From: Methylobacterium sp. SyP6R
GTDB taxonomy: Bacteria > Pseudomonadota > Alphaproteobacteria > Rhizobiales > Beijerinckiaceae
Assembly (NCBI RefSeq): GCF_019216885.1
Contig: NZ_JAAQRC020000001.1
Location: forward strand, 1,488,001-1,552,000
Length of the DNA stretch: 64,000 nt
Direction: 5' to 3'
Part shown: positions 1 to 9,080 of the stretch, one piece after another
How positions within the stretch are numbered: the first letter of the stretch is position 1
Layout: every line of letters starts with the position of its first letter
Notes under the pieces: generated by a model
Told to the model about the DNA's origin: nothing
Database searches by the model: none
What the model saw: the letters and a program-made list of their open reading frames with translations, nothing else
Position numbers and translations under genes: made by a program

Positions 1-1
1 G

Positions 2-1225
2 GTCGTCAAGTGGGCCGCGGTGGCGGGGATCGCGCTCGCGGCGGCCAATTGCGCCGGGCCGACGCCCAAGAACCTGGCGGTGCGCAGCGGCGGCCGCGAG
101 ATCGATCCGAAATACGGGGTCGCCGCGAGCCCGCGCCTCTACGGCGAGAACGACAAGATCCCCAAGGGCGGCGGCCGGCAGATGACCGGCAAGCCCTACG
201 TCGTCGGCGGCCGCACCTACGTGCCGCGCCAGGATGCCCGCGGCTACGTGCGCGAAGGCCTGGCCTCCTGGTACGGCACCGCCTTTCACGGCCGCCAGAC
301 CGCCAACGGCGAGATCTTCGACCGATTCTCGGTCGCGGCGGCGCATCCGACCCTGCCGCTGCCGAGCTACGCCCGGGTCACCAACCTCCAGAACGGCCAC
401 TCGATGGTGGTGCGGGTCAACGACCGCGGGCCCTACCACGCCGACCGGCTGATGGACGTGTCCCAGGCGGTGGCCGAGGCCCTCGATTTCCGCCGCCGCG
501 GCACCACCAAGGTCCGGGTCGAGTATGTCGGCAAGGCCTCTGTCGGCGGCAGCGACGACCGCAAGCTGATGGCCACCTTGCGCACCGACGGGACGCCGGC
601 CGGCTCGCCCTTCGGCGCCAACATCATGGTGGCGGATGCGGGCGACGACGCAAAGCCGTTCGCGTTCCGCCAGCCCGAGCCGGAGCCGGTGCCGCCGATC
701 GTCGAGAAGCCGCGGGTCGTCGCGCCCGTGCAGGTCGCCGAGGCCGAGCCGGAGATCCGCCGGCCGGTGCGCCAGCCTGCGCCGGTCCGGGTGGCCGAGG
801 CGCCGGCCAGGGCTCTTGCGGCGCCGGTCAAACCCCATGCGGCCCCCGCCGCGGCGCCCCTGCGCATGGCCGCCATCGAAGGCCTGAATCCCGGCCTCGC
901 CGCGCCCCGTGCCGCCAAGCCCGCCGCCGCGGCGCAGGCCCCCGCCACCCTGTCCCGCCGGCCGGCCCCGCCGAGCCAGGTCCTGGCCTATGCGGGCCAT
1001 CCGGCTCCGGACCGCGCCTCGCTCGCCCAGGCGATGCACGCCGCCGCTGCGCCGACGACCAAGGGCAGGCCTGCACAGACGACCGTCATCGCGAAGAGCG
1101 GCCCGCTGCCGATCGCACCGCCTTTGCGCCTCGCCGGCGCCCAGAAGGGCGACAGGGAGGACGCCAAGTCGACCGGCCACAAGCCCGGCGCACCGCCGCG
1201 GTCGAAGGTGGCGGGCATGTATTGA
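2..1225 (+). CDS. rlpA: RlpA-like septal ring lytic transglycosylase (5' end outside window)
   Basis: The reading frame is open from the first bases, so the true start is probably upstream; the first in-window start would be GTG at 20. The N-terminus is a hydrophobic lipoprotein-like signal ending in LAAANC. A double-psi beta-barrel RlpA domain follows, with the family signatures GLASWYGTAFHGRQTANGE, an AAHPTLPLPSYARV stretch and VNDRGPY. These carry the conserved Glu, His and Asp. RlpA proteins cleave glycan strands lacking stem peptides at the septum. The last 200 residues are a Pro/Ala-rich low-complexity tail and no SPOR domain is visible, unlike the Pseudomonas protein. The next gene on the same strand also acts on peptidoglycan. 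Confidence 0.88.
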   Translation, partial: VVKWAAVAGIALAAANCAGPTPKNLAVRSGGREIDPKYGVAASPRLYGENDKIPKGGGRQMTGKPYVVGGRTYVPRQDARGYVREGLASWYGTAFHGRQTANGEIFDRFSVAAAHPTLPLPSYARVTNLQNGHSMVVRVNDRGPYHADRLMDVSQAVAEALDFRRRGTTKVRVEYVGKASVGGSDDRKLMATLRTDGTPAGSPFGANIMVADAGDDAKPFAFRQPEPEPVPPIVEKPRVVAPVQVAEAEPEIRRPVRQPAPVRVAEAPARALAAPVKPHAAPAAAPLRMAAIEGLNPGLAAPRAAKPAAAAQAPATLSRRPAPPSQVLAYAGHPAPDRASLAQAMHAAAAPTTKGRPAQTTVIAKSGPLPIAPPLRLAGAQKGDREDAKSTGHKPGAPPRSKVAGMY

Positions 1226-1269
1226 GGGCCGGGGCGGCCTTCGGCCGTGGGATGGCGGAGGTCACCGGT

Positions 1270-1424
1270 ATCCCACCCACAGCCTCATCCTGAGATGTCA
1301 GTCCATCCTTGATGGACTGACCTCGAAGGAGGGCTCCAGGGATCTCGGAGACTTCCGGATCTCTCCTTCGAGGTCGGTCGATCGTCAATCGACCGACACC
1401 TCGGGATGAGGTCGTGGGTGGGAT
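1270..1424. repeat. 155-bp intergenic palindromic element with nested hairpins
   Basis: The ends are 25-bp imperfect inverted repeats (1270-1294 and 1400-1424; cores atcccaccca and tgggtgggat, cctcatcctgag and ctcgggatgagg). Nested inside are a perfect hairpin at 1297-1321 (arms gtcagtccatc/gatggactgac) and a third pair, cctcgaagga/tccttcgagg (1321-1330, 1364-1373). It lies in the 427-bp gap between rlpA and the carboxypeptidase gene. The rest of that gap (1425-1652) shows nothing convincing. It resembles a non-autonomous REP/MITE-like element. Confidence 0.75.
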
Positions 1425-1652
1425 GGATCGATGGAGATGGTCGGACGGCTCGATTTTGCCAGTCTCGGCGACGTCGCGACATCACATGGTCGTCTCACCG
1501 GAGTCCACATCCGAAACGGTTCCCCATCCCGCACTGCGGCACAGGCGCGGTTGCGCGTGCCCGAGCGGAACGGCACAGTGCGGCAAATGTCCCGGTCGGC
1601 GGATGGCCCGATCGGCCTGGGTTTCGAGCGGTAGCGGCAAGGCGGCAGGTTC

Positions 1653-2894
1653 ATGCGTGTGACAGCGACCACCGGAGCGGGCAGGGCGCTTACGCGCCGT
1701 GCCGCCGCCTTGGCCCTGGCGGCCCTCCTTGGGGCCTCGCTGGCGGTCTCCGACGCGCGGGCGCAAGCCACCCAGACTCCCGCCTTCCAGACGCTGGCGC
1801 CGCACGCGATCCTGATCGACGCCGATACCGGTGCGGTCCTGTTCGAGAAGGGCGCCGACGAGCCGTTCTCGCCCGCCAGCATGGCCAAGCTGATGACCGT
1901 CGAGGTGCTGTTCGACGAGATGCGCAAGGGCAAGCTCGGCCCCGACACCGAGTTCACCATCAGCGAGAATGCCTGGCGCCGCGGCGGCGCAGGCGGCGGC
2001 GGATCGTCGATGTTCGCCCAGCTCAACAGCAAGGTGAAGCTGCCCGACCTCCTGCGCGGCATCATCGTGCAATCCGGCAACGACGCGGCGATCGCCGCGG
2101 CCGAGGGCGTCGCCGGTACCGAGGACAACTTCGCCCAGATCATGAACCGGCACGCGGGTGAGATCGGGCTCGAGCGCTCGACCTTCCGCAACGCCACCGG
2201 CTACTCGGCGCCGGACCAGAAGGTGACGGCCCGCGACCTTGCGAAGCTCGCCATCCACCTGATCGAGACCTATCCGGAGAACTACAAGCTCTTTGCCGAG
2301 CGCGAATTCACCTGGAACAAGATCCGCCAGCAGAACCGCAACCCGCTGCTCACCCTCGACATCGGCGCCGACGGGCTGAAGACCGGCTACCTCGAGGAAT
2401 CCGGCTACGGCCTGACCGGCTCGGCGGTGCAGAACGGCCAGCGCCTGGTCCTGGTGGTGAGCGGCCTCAAGACCGCCCGCGACCGCGCCGCGGAATCGCG
2501 CAAGCTGATCGAATGGGGTTTTCGCGCCTTCGAGGCGCGCCAGGTCTTCAATGCCGGCGAGACCGTGGCGGAGGCCGAGACCTTCGGGGGCGAGAAGGGC
2601 CGGGTGCCCCTCGTGACGAAGAAGCCGGTGCGGCTGATGCTGCCGCGGGGCAACGGCGACCGGCTGGTGGCGCGGGCCACCTACCAGGGCCCGCTGACCG
2701 CCCCGGTGGAGGCAGGCCGCGAGGTCGGCCGGCTCAAGGTCACCCGCGGCGATCAGGTGGTGCTCGACATGCCGCTCTACACTGCCGAATCGGTGCCCGC
2801 CGGCACCATGACCCAGCGCGCCCTCGACGCGGCCCTGGAGGTCGGGACCGGCTGGTTCCGCCAGGCCCTCAGCCGGATCACCAGCAAGTCGTGA
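1653..2894 (+). CDS. dacC: D-alanyl-D-alanine carboxypeptidase (PBP5/6 family)
   Basis: A 413-residue periplasmic serine carboxypeptidase that trims the terminal D-Ala of peptidoglycan pentapeptides. A signal peptide with a double-Arg start and an Ala/Leu core ends near SDARAQ. All three penicillin-binding motifs are present: SMAK (SxxK, nucleophile), SGN (SxN) and KTG (in LKTGYLEESGYG). The C-terminal part matches the all-beta PBP5 domain and ends in an amphipathic helix that probably anchors the protein to the membrane (GTGWFRQALSRI). The stop overlaps the GTG start of tmk by four bases, so tmk and holB are probably co-translated with it. The exact paralogue (dacA/C/D) cannot be told from the sequence. 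Confidence 0.92.
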   Translation: MRVTATTGAGRALTRRAAALALAALLGASLAVSDARAQATQTPAFQTLAPHAILIDADTGAVLFEKGADEPFSPASMAKLMTVEVLFDEMRKGKLGPDTEFTISENAWRRGGAGGGGSSMFAQLNSKVKLPDLLRGIIVQSGNDAAIAAAEGVAGTEDNFAQIMNRHAGEIGLERSTFRNATGYSAPDQKVTARDLAKLAIHLIETYPENYKLFAEREFTWNKIRQQNRNPLLTLDIGADGLKTGYLEESGYGLTGSAVQNGQRLVLVVSGLKTARDRAAESRKLIEWGFRAFEARQVFNAGETVAEAETFGGEKGRVPLVTKKPVRLMLPRGNGDRLVARATYQGPLTAPVEAGREVGRLKVTRGDQVVLDMPLYTAESVPAGTMTQRALDAALEVGTGWFRQALSRITSKS

Positions 2895-3592
2895 GCGACG
2901 CGCCGATCGCGACCGGACATCCCGGCTGCTTCATCACCTTCGAGGGCGGCGAGGGCGCCGGCAAGTCGACCCAGATCGCGACGCTCGCGGCCTGGCTGCG
3001 CACCGGCGCGGAAGCCCCCCGCGAAGTGGTGACCACCCGCGAGCCCGGCGGCTCGCCCCGGGCCGAGCGGATCCGCGCAGCGGTGCTGTCGGGCGTCGCC
3101 AAGCCCTACGGCCCCTTCGCCGAGGCGCTGATGTTCGCCGCAGCCCGCCTCGACCACCTCGCGACCCTGATCCGCCCGAGCCTCGCCCGCGGCGCGATCG
3201 TGCTGTGCGACCGCTTCAGCGATTCGACGCGGGCCTATCAGGGCGCCGCCGGCGGGGTCGAGGCCGAGACGCTCGCCGCCCTGGAGCGGGTGGTGGTGGG
3301 GGCGACCCGGCCCGACCTGACCCTGATCCTCGATCTGCCGCCCGAGACCGGCCTGGCCCGGGCGCGCCAGCGCGACCGCGCCGCGGCGAGCGGCCCCGAC
3401 CGGTTCGAGGCCGAGACCTTGGGGTTTCACCAGCGCCTGCGGGCGGCCTTCCTCGCCATCGCGGCGGCCGAGCCGGCGCGTTGCGCGGTCATCGACGCGC
3501 AAAGGACGCCCGACGCCGTCGCGCAGGCGATCCGCGCGGCGGTCGCCTCGCGGCTGCCCCACCTCGTCCGGGGAACCTCCGATGCCGCCTGA
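2891..3592 (+). CDS. tmk: Thymidylate kinase
   Basis: A 233-residue cytoplasmic kinase that phosphorylates dTMP to dTDP. The P-loop is FEGGEGAGKST near residue 20, the DR(F/Y/H) motif is CDRFSDSTRAYQG, and a lid segment carries RQRDRAAASGPDRFE. The GTG start at 2891 is chosen because it makes a GTGA overlap with the preceding stop and gives the usual family length. Its 3' end overlaps holB by 11 bases. tmk-holB pairing is common in bacteria, placing nucleotide supply next to the clamp-loader subunit. Confidence 0.95.
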   Translation: MSDAPIATGHPGCFITFEGGEGAGKSTQIATLAAWLRTGAEAPREVVTTREPGGSPRAERIRAAVLSGVAKPYGPFAEALMFAAARLDHLATLIRPSLARGAIVLCDRFSDSTRAYQGAAGGVEAETLAALERVVVGATRPDLTLILDLPPETGLARARQRDRAAASGPDRFEAETLGFHQRLRAAFLAIAAAEPARCAVIDAQRTPDAVAQAIRAAVASRLPHLVRGTSDAA

Positions 3593-4637
3593 GAAGGGTG
3601 ACGACGAGCTCGAACCGGGCGAGATCCCGGGCGTGCCGCGCCCGCGCGAGCAGACCGATCTCCTCGGCCAGGAGGCGGCCGAGCGGGCCTTCCGCGAGGC
3701 GATCGGCGCCGGGCGGCTGCACCATGCCTGGCTCATCGGCGGGCCGAAGGGCATCGGCAAGGCGACGCTCGCCTTCCGGGTCGCCCGCCACCTGCTCGCC
3801 CGCGGCGACGGCGCGGGCGTGCCCGACAGCCTGGCGCTGCCGCCCGGCCACACGGTGGCGCGCCAGGTCGCCGGCCTGTCGCACCCCAACCTCGTCCTGT
3901 TGCGCCGCCAGAAGGCGCCGGGAGCCAAGACCGTGCCGACCCAGATCGGCGTCGATGCGGCGCGGCGCGCCCTCCACCTCTTCTCGGCGACCTCGGCGGA
4001 TGCCGGCTACCGGATCTGCATCGTCGATTGCGCCGACGAACTGAACCTCGCCAGCGCCAACGCGCTCCTGAAGGTGATCGAGGAGCCGCCGCCGCGCTCG
4101 CTGTTCCTGATCGTCAGCCACGCCCCCGGGCGCCTGCTGCCGACCATCCGCTCGCGCTGCCGCCGCCTCGCCCTCAGGCCCCTCGCGACCGGGGAGGTGG
4201 CGCGGGTGCTCCGCAGCCTCGGGCCCGCGCAGGCCGGCAAGCTGCCGCAGGCCGTCATGTCGCCGGAGCTGATCGAGCGGGCGGCGTCCTTGAGCGAGGG
4301 CTCGGTCGCCCGCGCCATCGACCTCCTCGATCCCGACACGATCGGGGTGGTCGACGAGGTCGAGGCGCTCCTGGACCAGGGCGACCGGCCGGATTGGCGC
4401 CGCGCCCTGAAGCTCGCCGAGCGGCTCGCCGGCCGCGACGCCGACGGGCTCTACGCCACCGCCCTCGACACGGTGCAGCGGCGGCTCGCCGCCGAGATCG
4501 CGCACCGCCAGGGCGAGCCGCCGTCCCGCCTCGCGGCGCTCGCCGACGCCGCCGAGCGCGCCGCCAAGGCCGCCCGGGAGGCGCAGGTCTACAACCTCGA
4601 CCGGCGGCCGGTGGTGCTGTCGCTGTTCGGCGCCTGA
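3582..4637 (+). CDS. holB: DNA polymerase III subunit delta'
   Basis: A 351-residue AAA+ clamp-loader subunit. The N-terminal domain has a P-loop-like GGPKGIGKATLAFRVA, an SRC motif (TIRSRCRRLALRP) and the LLKVIEEPPPRS segment typical of delta'/gamma subunits. It helps load the beta sliding clamp onto DNA. The ATG lies inside the tmk 3' end, so translation is coupled. The protein has the extra N-terminal charged stretch (GDDELEPGEIPGVPRPREQTDLLGQE) common in alphaproteobacterial HolB. Confidence 0.93.
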   Translation: MPPEKGDDELEPGEIPGVPRPREQTDLLGQEAAERAFREAIGAGRLHHAWLIGGPKGIGKATLAFRVARHLLARGDGAGVPDSLALPPGHTVARQVAGLSHPNLVLLRRQKAPGAKTVPTQIGVDAARRALHLFSATSADAGYRICIVDCADELNLASANALLKVIEEPPPRSLFLIVSHAPGRLLPTIRSRCRRLALRPLATGEVARVLRSLGPAQAGKLPQAVMSPELIERAASLSEGSVARAIDLLDPDTIGVVDEVEALLDQGDRPDWRRALKLAERLAGRDADGLYATALDTVQRRLAAEIAHRQGEPPSRLAALADAAERAAKAAREAQVYNLDRRPVVLSLFGA

Positions 4638-4643
4638 CGCCAG

Positions 4644-5495
4644 ATGCGCCTCTTCCCGCTCTCCGACCTGCATCTCGAGCGCCGGCCGCTGGCAGCGGTC
4701 ACGGCCCCGACCCACCCCTTCGACGTGATGGTCTGCGCCGGCGACGTCTGGGAGGGCGAGCCGGAACGAGGCCTCGCCGCGCTGCTGCAGCTCTCCGGCG
4801 AGCGGCCGGTCGTTCTGGTGCCGGGCAACCACGAGCGTTACGCCCCCGCCGGCGATCCCCGCACCGCCCCCGAGCTGCTGGCGGCGCTCCGGGCCGGGGT
4901 GGAGGCGATCAACCGGGAGGCCTCCCGCGAGCGGGTGGTGCTGCTCGAAGGCGGCGAGACCCGCATCATCGACGGCGTGCGCTTCGTCGGCGCCACCCTG
5001 TGGAGCGATTGGCGGCTCGCCGGGCGCTGGCTCAGCCCCGATACCCCCGACCGGCCCGCCGACCCGGTCGCCTATGCCGCCGCCCGCATGACCGATCCGG
5101 CGACCGGCTCGCGGGAGTACCGGGCGATCCGCCAGGGCGACGGCACGCCCTGGACGCCGCAAGCCGCGATGGACGCCCATGCGGCCGACAAGGCCGCCAT
5201 GATGGCCGCGCTCGCCCGGCCGCATCCGGGCCCGACCGTCGCGGTCACCCACCACCCGCCGATCGCGGAGGCCGCCGACCGGTTTCGCGATGCCCCCGGC
5301 GTGCCCTGGTGGGTGCCGGCCTTCTACGCCACCACGCTGCTCGCCGACCTGGCCGATGCCGACCGGCCGGCCCTCTGGGTCTCCGGCCACTTCCACGCCG
5401 CCCACGACCTCGCGCTTCACGGCACGCGCTGCCTCGCCAACCCCGTCGAAGGCCGCACCTTCGCGCCTGAGCGCGTGGTGGAGGTTCCGGCCTGA
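4644..5495 (+). CDS. Calcineurin-like metallophosphoesterase
   Basis: A 283-residue cytoplasmic protein with every metallophosphoesterase motif: DLHLE (DxH), AGDVW (GDxx), PGNHE (GNHE), THHPP (H) and SGHFHAAHD (GHxH). Two metal ions are expected. The substrate is unknown. It starts six bases after holB and so probably belongs to the tmk-holB transcription unit. The length and motif spacing fit the stand-alone family seen in Methylobacterium rather than SbcD or MPPED nucleases. Confidence 0.88.
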   Translation: MRLFPLSDLHLERRPLAAVTAPTHPFDVMVCAGDVWEGEPERGLAALLQLSGERPVVLVPGNHERYAPAGDPRTAPELLAALRAGVEAINREASRERVVLLEGGETRIIDGVRFVGATLWSDWRLAGRWLSPDTPDRPADPVAYAAARMTDPATGSREYRAIRQGDGTPWTPQAAMDAHAADKAAMMAALARPHPGPTVAVTHHPPIAEAADRFRDAPGVPWWVPAFYATTLLADLADADRPALWVSGHFHAAHDLALHGTRCLANPVEGRTFAPERVVEVPA

Positions 5496-5582
5496 GACCG
5501 GGGTCCGGATTGGACTTTTGGGACGGGTTGGAGTCGCGCCGCCGCGCTCCATCATGACCGGTCTCGGTGAAGGAGGCGGGTC

Positions 5583-5804
5583 ATGAACGGCTTTCTGGCG
5601 GTGGTGCTGATCTGCGCCCAGGCGATCCCGGTGCAGGATTGCGAGGAGGCGAACGCCACCGACGTGTTCAAGACCCGGGTCGCGAGCGAGATCGGCTGCG
5701 CCACCGGCTGGCAGGAGATCATCGCCCGCTCGCAGGTCCGCGACGGCATCGGGCAGACCGCCTACCTGAAGACGCAGTGCCGGCGGGTGAAGACGGGCGG
5801 CTGA
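5583..5804 (+). CDS. Small Cys-containing conserved hypothetical protein
   Basis: 73 residues preceded by a strong ribosome-binding site (gaaggaggcg about 6 bases before ATG). The first 20 residues are hydrophobic (NGFLAVVLICAQAIPVQDC), possibly a short signal. Four cysteines (C12, C20, C39, C68) suggest disulfides if exported. No known domain is recognised. It stands alone between the phosphoesterase and the cyclase gene. Confidence 0.7.
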   Translation: MNGFLAVVLICAQAIPVQDCEEANATDVFKTRVASEIGCATGWQEIIARSQVRDGIGQTAYLKTQCRRVKTGG

Positions 5805-6048
5805 GTTGCGCCGGATCGCCCTTACGCCAATGGGACTCAGCATTTCGTCGTATAGATCAATGGTTGCAGGCAGGGCGAGACTGCCACCATCCATGATTTT
5901 ACCGTTACGTTGCTATGCCATCCAGCCTAGAGCGCGGGAGGGACCTCTGCGTCGTTAGATGACCGTCAACGGGTACGCTATCATCTTGCGCTTCAGAGGT
6001 CGTCAGCGCCATCGGGCACGACCCGGATTTGGTGCCAGGAAGCGTGCG

Positions 6049-7506
6049 ATGACGGACGGACGGACTGCGTGCATCGTCGGCTTCCTGTCCTTCCTGCTGG
6101 CGGCGGGCACGATCCACCTCACGAGCGACGGCCGCGACATCGCCACCGTGTGGCCGGCCAACGCCGTCGTCCTCGCCGCCCTGCTCGACCGCCGCCCCGC
6201 GGCGTGGGCGGGCCCGCTCGGCGCCGGCTACCTGGCCGGCGTGGCGGCGAACGCGGTGACGCGCGGCTTCGGTGCGGGCCCGCTGCTCTTCGGCGCGTGC
6301 AACCTCCTCGAGGTCTACGTCGCGGCGAGCCTGCTCCGGCCCGCGCTCGAGGGTAGGCGCAAGGATCAGGCCAAGGATCAGGCAAGCTCGGGCGACGACC
6401 TCCTGGCGGCGCCCGCCGTCGTCGGCCGCTTCATCGTGGTCTGCGGCCTGGTCGCCCCGGTGCTCAGCGGGCTCGGGGGCGCGGCCATCGCCCGGCTGCT
6501 GTTCGGGCAGGACCTGAGGGCGGCGTTCGTCACCTGGGTCCTGAGCGACGGGCTCGGCCTCCTGATCTTCACCCCGTTCTTCTTCGCCCTCCTGCGCGGC
6601 GACTACCGGCGGTGCTTCGCGAGCAAGGACTGGCGGGAGCGCGCGGAGGCGGTCGGGCTCCAGGCCCTGACCGCGGCCGCCGCCTACGGGGTGTTCTTCG
6701 TCGCCGCGCGGCCGCTGCTGTTCGCGCTGTTCGGCCCCGTGATGCTGGTGACGTTCCGGGTCGGGCGGCTCGGCACCAAGGCCGCCGTCACGGTCGTCGC
6801 GGTGATCGGCACGATCGCGACCCTGCGCGGCCAGGGGCCGATCGCCACCATCACGCCGGATTCCCACGAGCAGGCCGCCCTGTTCCAGGGCTTCCTCGCC
6901 ATCCTCCTGCTCACCTGCCTGCCGGTGGCGGCGGCGCTCGCCGCCCGGGGCGCGCGCTTCGCCTCCCTGTCGCGGCGCGCCGAGGCCCTGCGGGTGCGGG
7001 AGGCCGAGCTCGCCCGCCTCGCCGCCACCGACCCCCTGACCGGGACCCTCAACCGCGCAGGCTTCCGCGACGCGGCCGAGGCGGCGATGCGGGACGGGAG
7101 CCGCGCGCCTTCGGGCCTGATCGCCCTCGACCTCGACGTCTTCAAGGAGGTCAACGACCGGCACGGCCACGGGGCGGGGGACCGGGCGCTCGTCCACCTG
7201 GTCTCGGTGCTGCGCGCCAGCCTGCGCGAATCCGACACGATCGGGCGCGTCGGCGGCGACGAGTTCCTGGTCCTGCTTCCGGGGACGGACCTCGACCAGG
7301 CGGGCCTCGTCGCGGCACGCCTGCGGGAGGCCTTGCGCCGCGCGCCGCTGACCCTCGACGACGGCACGACCCTGCTGCTGTCGATGTCCTGCGGCACCGC
7401 GCTGCATGCGCCGGGACTGCGCTTCGAGGACGTCGTGCACGCCGCCGACATGGCGCTCTACCGCGCCAAGCGCACCGGGCGGCCTACCTCGGCAAGAACG
7501 GCGTGA
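6049..7506 (+). CDS. MASE1-domain membrane diguanylate cyclase
   Basis: The ATG at 6049 is preferred over an upstream start at 5959 because AGGAAG lies 6 bases before it and the extra N-terminus is Arg-rich. Residues 1-290 are a polytopic MASE1 sensor (IATVWPANAVVLAALL is characteristic). The C-terminal GGDEF domain has an intact RVGGDEFLVLLPG active site. An RESD sequence five residues before GGDEF matches the RxxD inhibitory site, so product inhibition by c-di-GMP is expected. There is no EAL domain. Enzyme action is on the cytoplasmic face; the ligand sensed is unknown. The gene is convergent with the next one, 7 bases apart. Confidence 0.93.
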   Translation: MTDGRTACIVGFLSFLLAAGTIHLTSDGRDIATVWPANAVVLAALLDRRPAAWAGPLGAGYLAGVAANAVTRGFGAGPLLFGACNLLEVYVAASLLRPALEGRRKDQAKDQASSGDDLLAAPAVVGRFIVVCGLVAPVLSGLGGAAIARLLFGQDLRAAFVTWVLSDGLGLLIFTPFFFALLRGDYRRCFASKDWRERAEAVGLQALTAAAAYGVFFVAARPLLFALFGPVMLVTFRVGRLGTKAAVTVVAVIGTIATLRGQGPIATITPDSHEQAALFQGFLAILLLTCLPVAAALAARGARFASLSRRAEALRVREAELARLAATDPLTGTLNRAGFRDAAEAAMRDGSRAPSGLIALDLDVFKEVNDRHGHGAGDRALVHLVSVLRASLRESDTIGRVGGDEFLVLLPGTDLDQAGLVAARLREALRRAPLTLDDGTTLLLSMSCGTALHAPGLRFEDVVHAADMALYRAKRTGRPTSARTA

Positions 7507-7513
7507 GTCGTCT

Positions 7514-7882
7514 CTACCGGTCGTGCTTGATGTAGGCGAAGCGCGGGTCCGTGGGCGTGCCCTCCAGCGCGCCGCCCTCCAGCCCCGGCTGCCAGCCGAC
7601 CACCTCCTCGATCTTCTTCGCCAAAGCAAAATCCTTCTCGGTCAGGCCCTTGGCCGAGTGGGTGGTGAGCCGCACCTCGACCCAGGCATAGGAGGCGGTG
7701 AGGTCCGGGTGGTGCCAGGCGGCCTCGGCGAGGTGCCCGACGGTGTTGATCACCATCAGCGTGCCCTTCCAGCTGTTCGTCCGGTAGGTGCGGCTGATCC
7801 AGCCGTCGGCCTCTTTCCAGGCCGGCAGGTCGGCGAGGCGCGCGGCAATCACGTCGGGGCTGAGGACTTCGTCCCTCGGCAT
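7514..7882 (-). CDS. phhB: Pterin-4a-carbinolamine dehydratase
   Basis: About 122 residues. The ATG at 7882 has a good ribosome-binding site (agggaga); a TTG at 7903 in the same frame does not. The signature HLAEAAWHHPDLTASYAWVEVRL holds the His-His-Pro and Trp of the dehydratase fold, and LTTHSAKGLTEKDFALAKKIE is the second conserved block. The enzyme regenerates oxidised pterin cofactor after aromatic hydroxylation; in bacteria without a hydroxylase nearby its role is uncertain. A 10-20-residue C-terminal extension (LEGGALEGTPTDPRFAY) is not part of the core. Confidence 0.92.
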   Translation of the reverse strand: MPRDEVLSPDVIAARLADLPAWKEADGWISRTYRTNSWKGTLMVINTVGHLAEAAWHHPDLTASYAWVEVRLTTHSAKGLTEKDFALAKKIEEVVGWQPGLEGGALEGTPTDPRFAYIKHDR

Positions 7883-8066
7883 GGCGTCCATCTCCCTGAA
7901 CAACCCGCCCGACGATAGTACAAGTGACCGCGGGACCGGGCCCGCCCAGGGTGCGGCCTCGCATCCCCGCGCGCAAGCGGTGGACGATCCCGGCCGCGCC
8001 GCCTACCTCTGGGCGGCGGCCGGCGACACGGCCGGATACAAGGCCGGGCAACAGGGAGGGGCGCCC

Positions 8067-9065
8067 ATGCTCTCACGGCGCGGATTGATGGCGGCGGCCG
8101 GGCTGTGGCCGCTCGCACTCCGTGCGGCCGGGGCGCAGCCGGCCCCCCCGCAGGCCACGTCCCTCAAGGTCGGCCTCCTGCCCTTCGGCACCGTCTCGTG
8201 GGAGGCGGCGGTGATCAAGGCGGAGGGGATCGACGCGGCGGAGGGCCTGAGCCTCGAGGGCGTGCGTCTGGCCGGGAGCGACGCCGCCCGCATCGCCTTC
8301 CAGGGCGGCCAGGTCGATACCATCGTCTCCGACCTGCTCTGGGCCGCGCGCCTGCGGGCGGAGGGGCGGGCGGTGAAGTTCCTGCCCTATTCCTCCACCG
8401 AGGGCGCCCTGATGGTGCCGGGGGGAAGTTCCCTGACGACGGTCGCCGGCCTCGCGGGCAAGCGCATCGGCGTGGCGGGGGGCCCGCTCGACAAGAACTG
8501 GCTGCTCCTGCGGGCCCGCGCCCGCGAGAAGGATGGGCTCGACCTGGAGCGCGCGGCGCAACCGGTCTTCGGCGCGCCGCCGCTGCTGATGCGCAAGCTC
8601 GAATCGGGCGAGCTCGACGCCGCGCTCCTGTACTGGACCTTCTGCGCGCGGCTCGAGGCGCGGGGTTTCCGCCGCCTGATCGGCGCCGACGGCATCGCCG
8701 AGGCCTTCGGGGTGACGGGCCCGATCGCGCTCCTCGGCTACGTCTTCGACGAGGCGCTGCTGCAGCGCGAGCCCCGCACGATCGCGGGCTTCGCCCGGGC
8801 CTCGGCCAGGGCCAAGCAGGCGCTCGCCGCCAATGAGGCGGCCTGGGCGGCCGTGCGCCCGCTGATGGCGGCGGAGGACGAGGCGACCTACGCCACGCTC
8901 AAGCACGCCTTCCTGGAGGGCATCCCGCGCCGGCCGGCCGCCGCCGAGCGCCAGGACGCCGAGCGGCTCTACGCGGTGCTGGCGCGGCTCGGCGGCGAGC
9001 GCCTGGTCGGGGCGGCCACGACCCTGCCGGAGGGGCTGTACTGGGATGGCGGGCCGAATGGCTGA
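8067..9065 (+). CDS. ABC transporter substrate-binding protein (NitT/TauT/NMT1-like)
   Basis: 332 residues beginning MLSRRGLMAAAGLWPLALRAAGAQ, a Tat-like signal (SRRGLM followed by a hydrophobic core). The ATG at 8067 follows a gggagggg ribosome-binding site. The rest is a two-lobed binding protein of the NMT1/THI5 type (KVGLLPFGTVSWEAAVIKAE, QGGQVDTIVSDLLWAA). The substrate is not evident; family members bind nitrate, taurine, alkanesulfonates or pyrimidines. Permease and ATPase genes follow at once, so this is a complete importer. It is divergent from phhB across about 180 bases. Confidence 0.88.
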   Translation: MLSRRGLMAAAGLWPLALRAAGAQPAPPQATSLKVGLLPFGTVSWEAAVIKAEGIDAAEGLSLEGVRLAGSDAARIAFQGGQVDTIVSDLLWAARLRAEGRAVKFLPYSSTEGALMVPGGSSLTTVAGLAGKRIGVAGGPLDKNWLLLRARAREKDGLDLERAAQPVFGAPPLLMRKLESGELDAALLYWTFCARLEARGFRRLIGADGIAEAFGVTGPIALLGYVFDEALLQREPRTIAGFARASARAKQALAANEAAWAAVRPLMAAEDEATYATLKHAFLEGIPRRPAAAERQDAERLYAVLARLGGERLVGAATTLPEGLYWDGGPNG

Positions 9066-9080
9066 GCGGCCCATTTCCTG

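Noticed and set aside
3489..5894. An 801-codon minus-strand frame opposite tmk, holB and the phosphoesterase genes
   Set aside because: Its translation is Arg/Gly/His-rich without motifs, and the plus strand encodes recognised proteins with intact motifs throughout. Long antisense frames are expected at this GC content.
5905..7629. A 574-codon minus-strand frame opposite the diguanylate cyclase
   Set aside because: No protein-like pattern; the plus-strand MASE1 and GGDEF domains explain the region.
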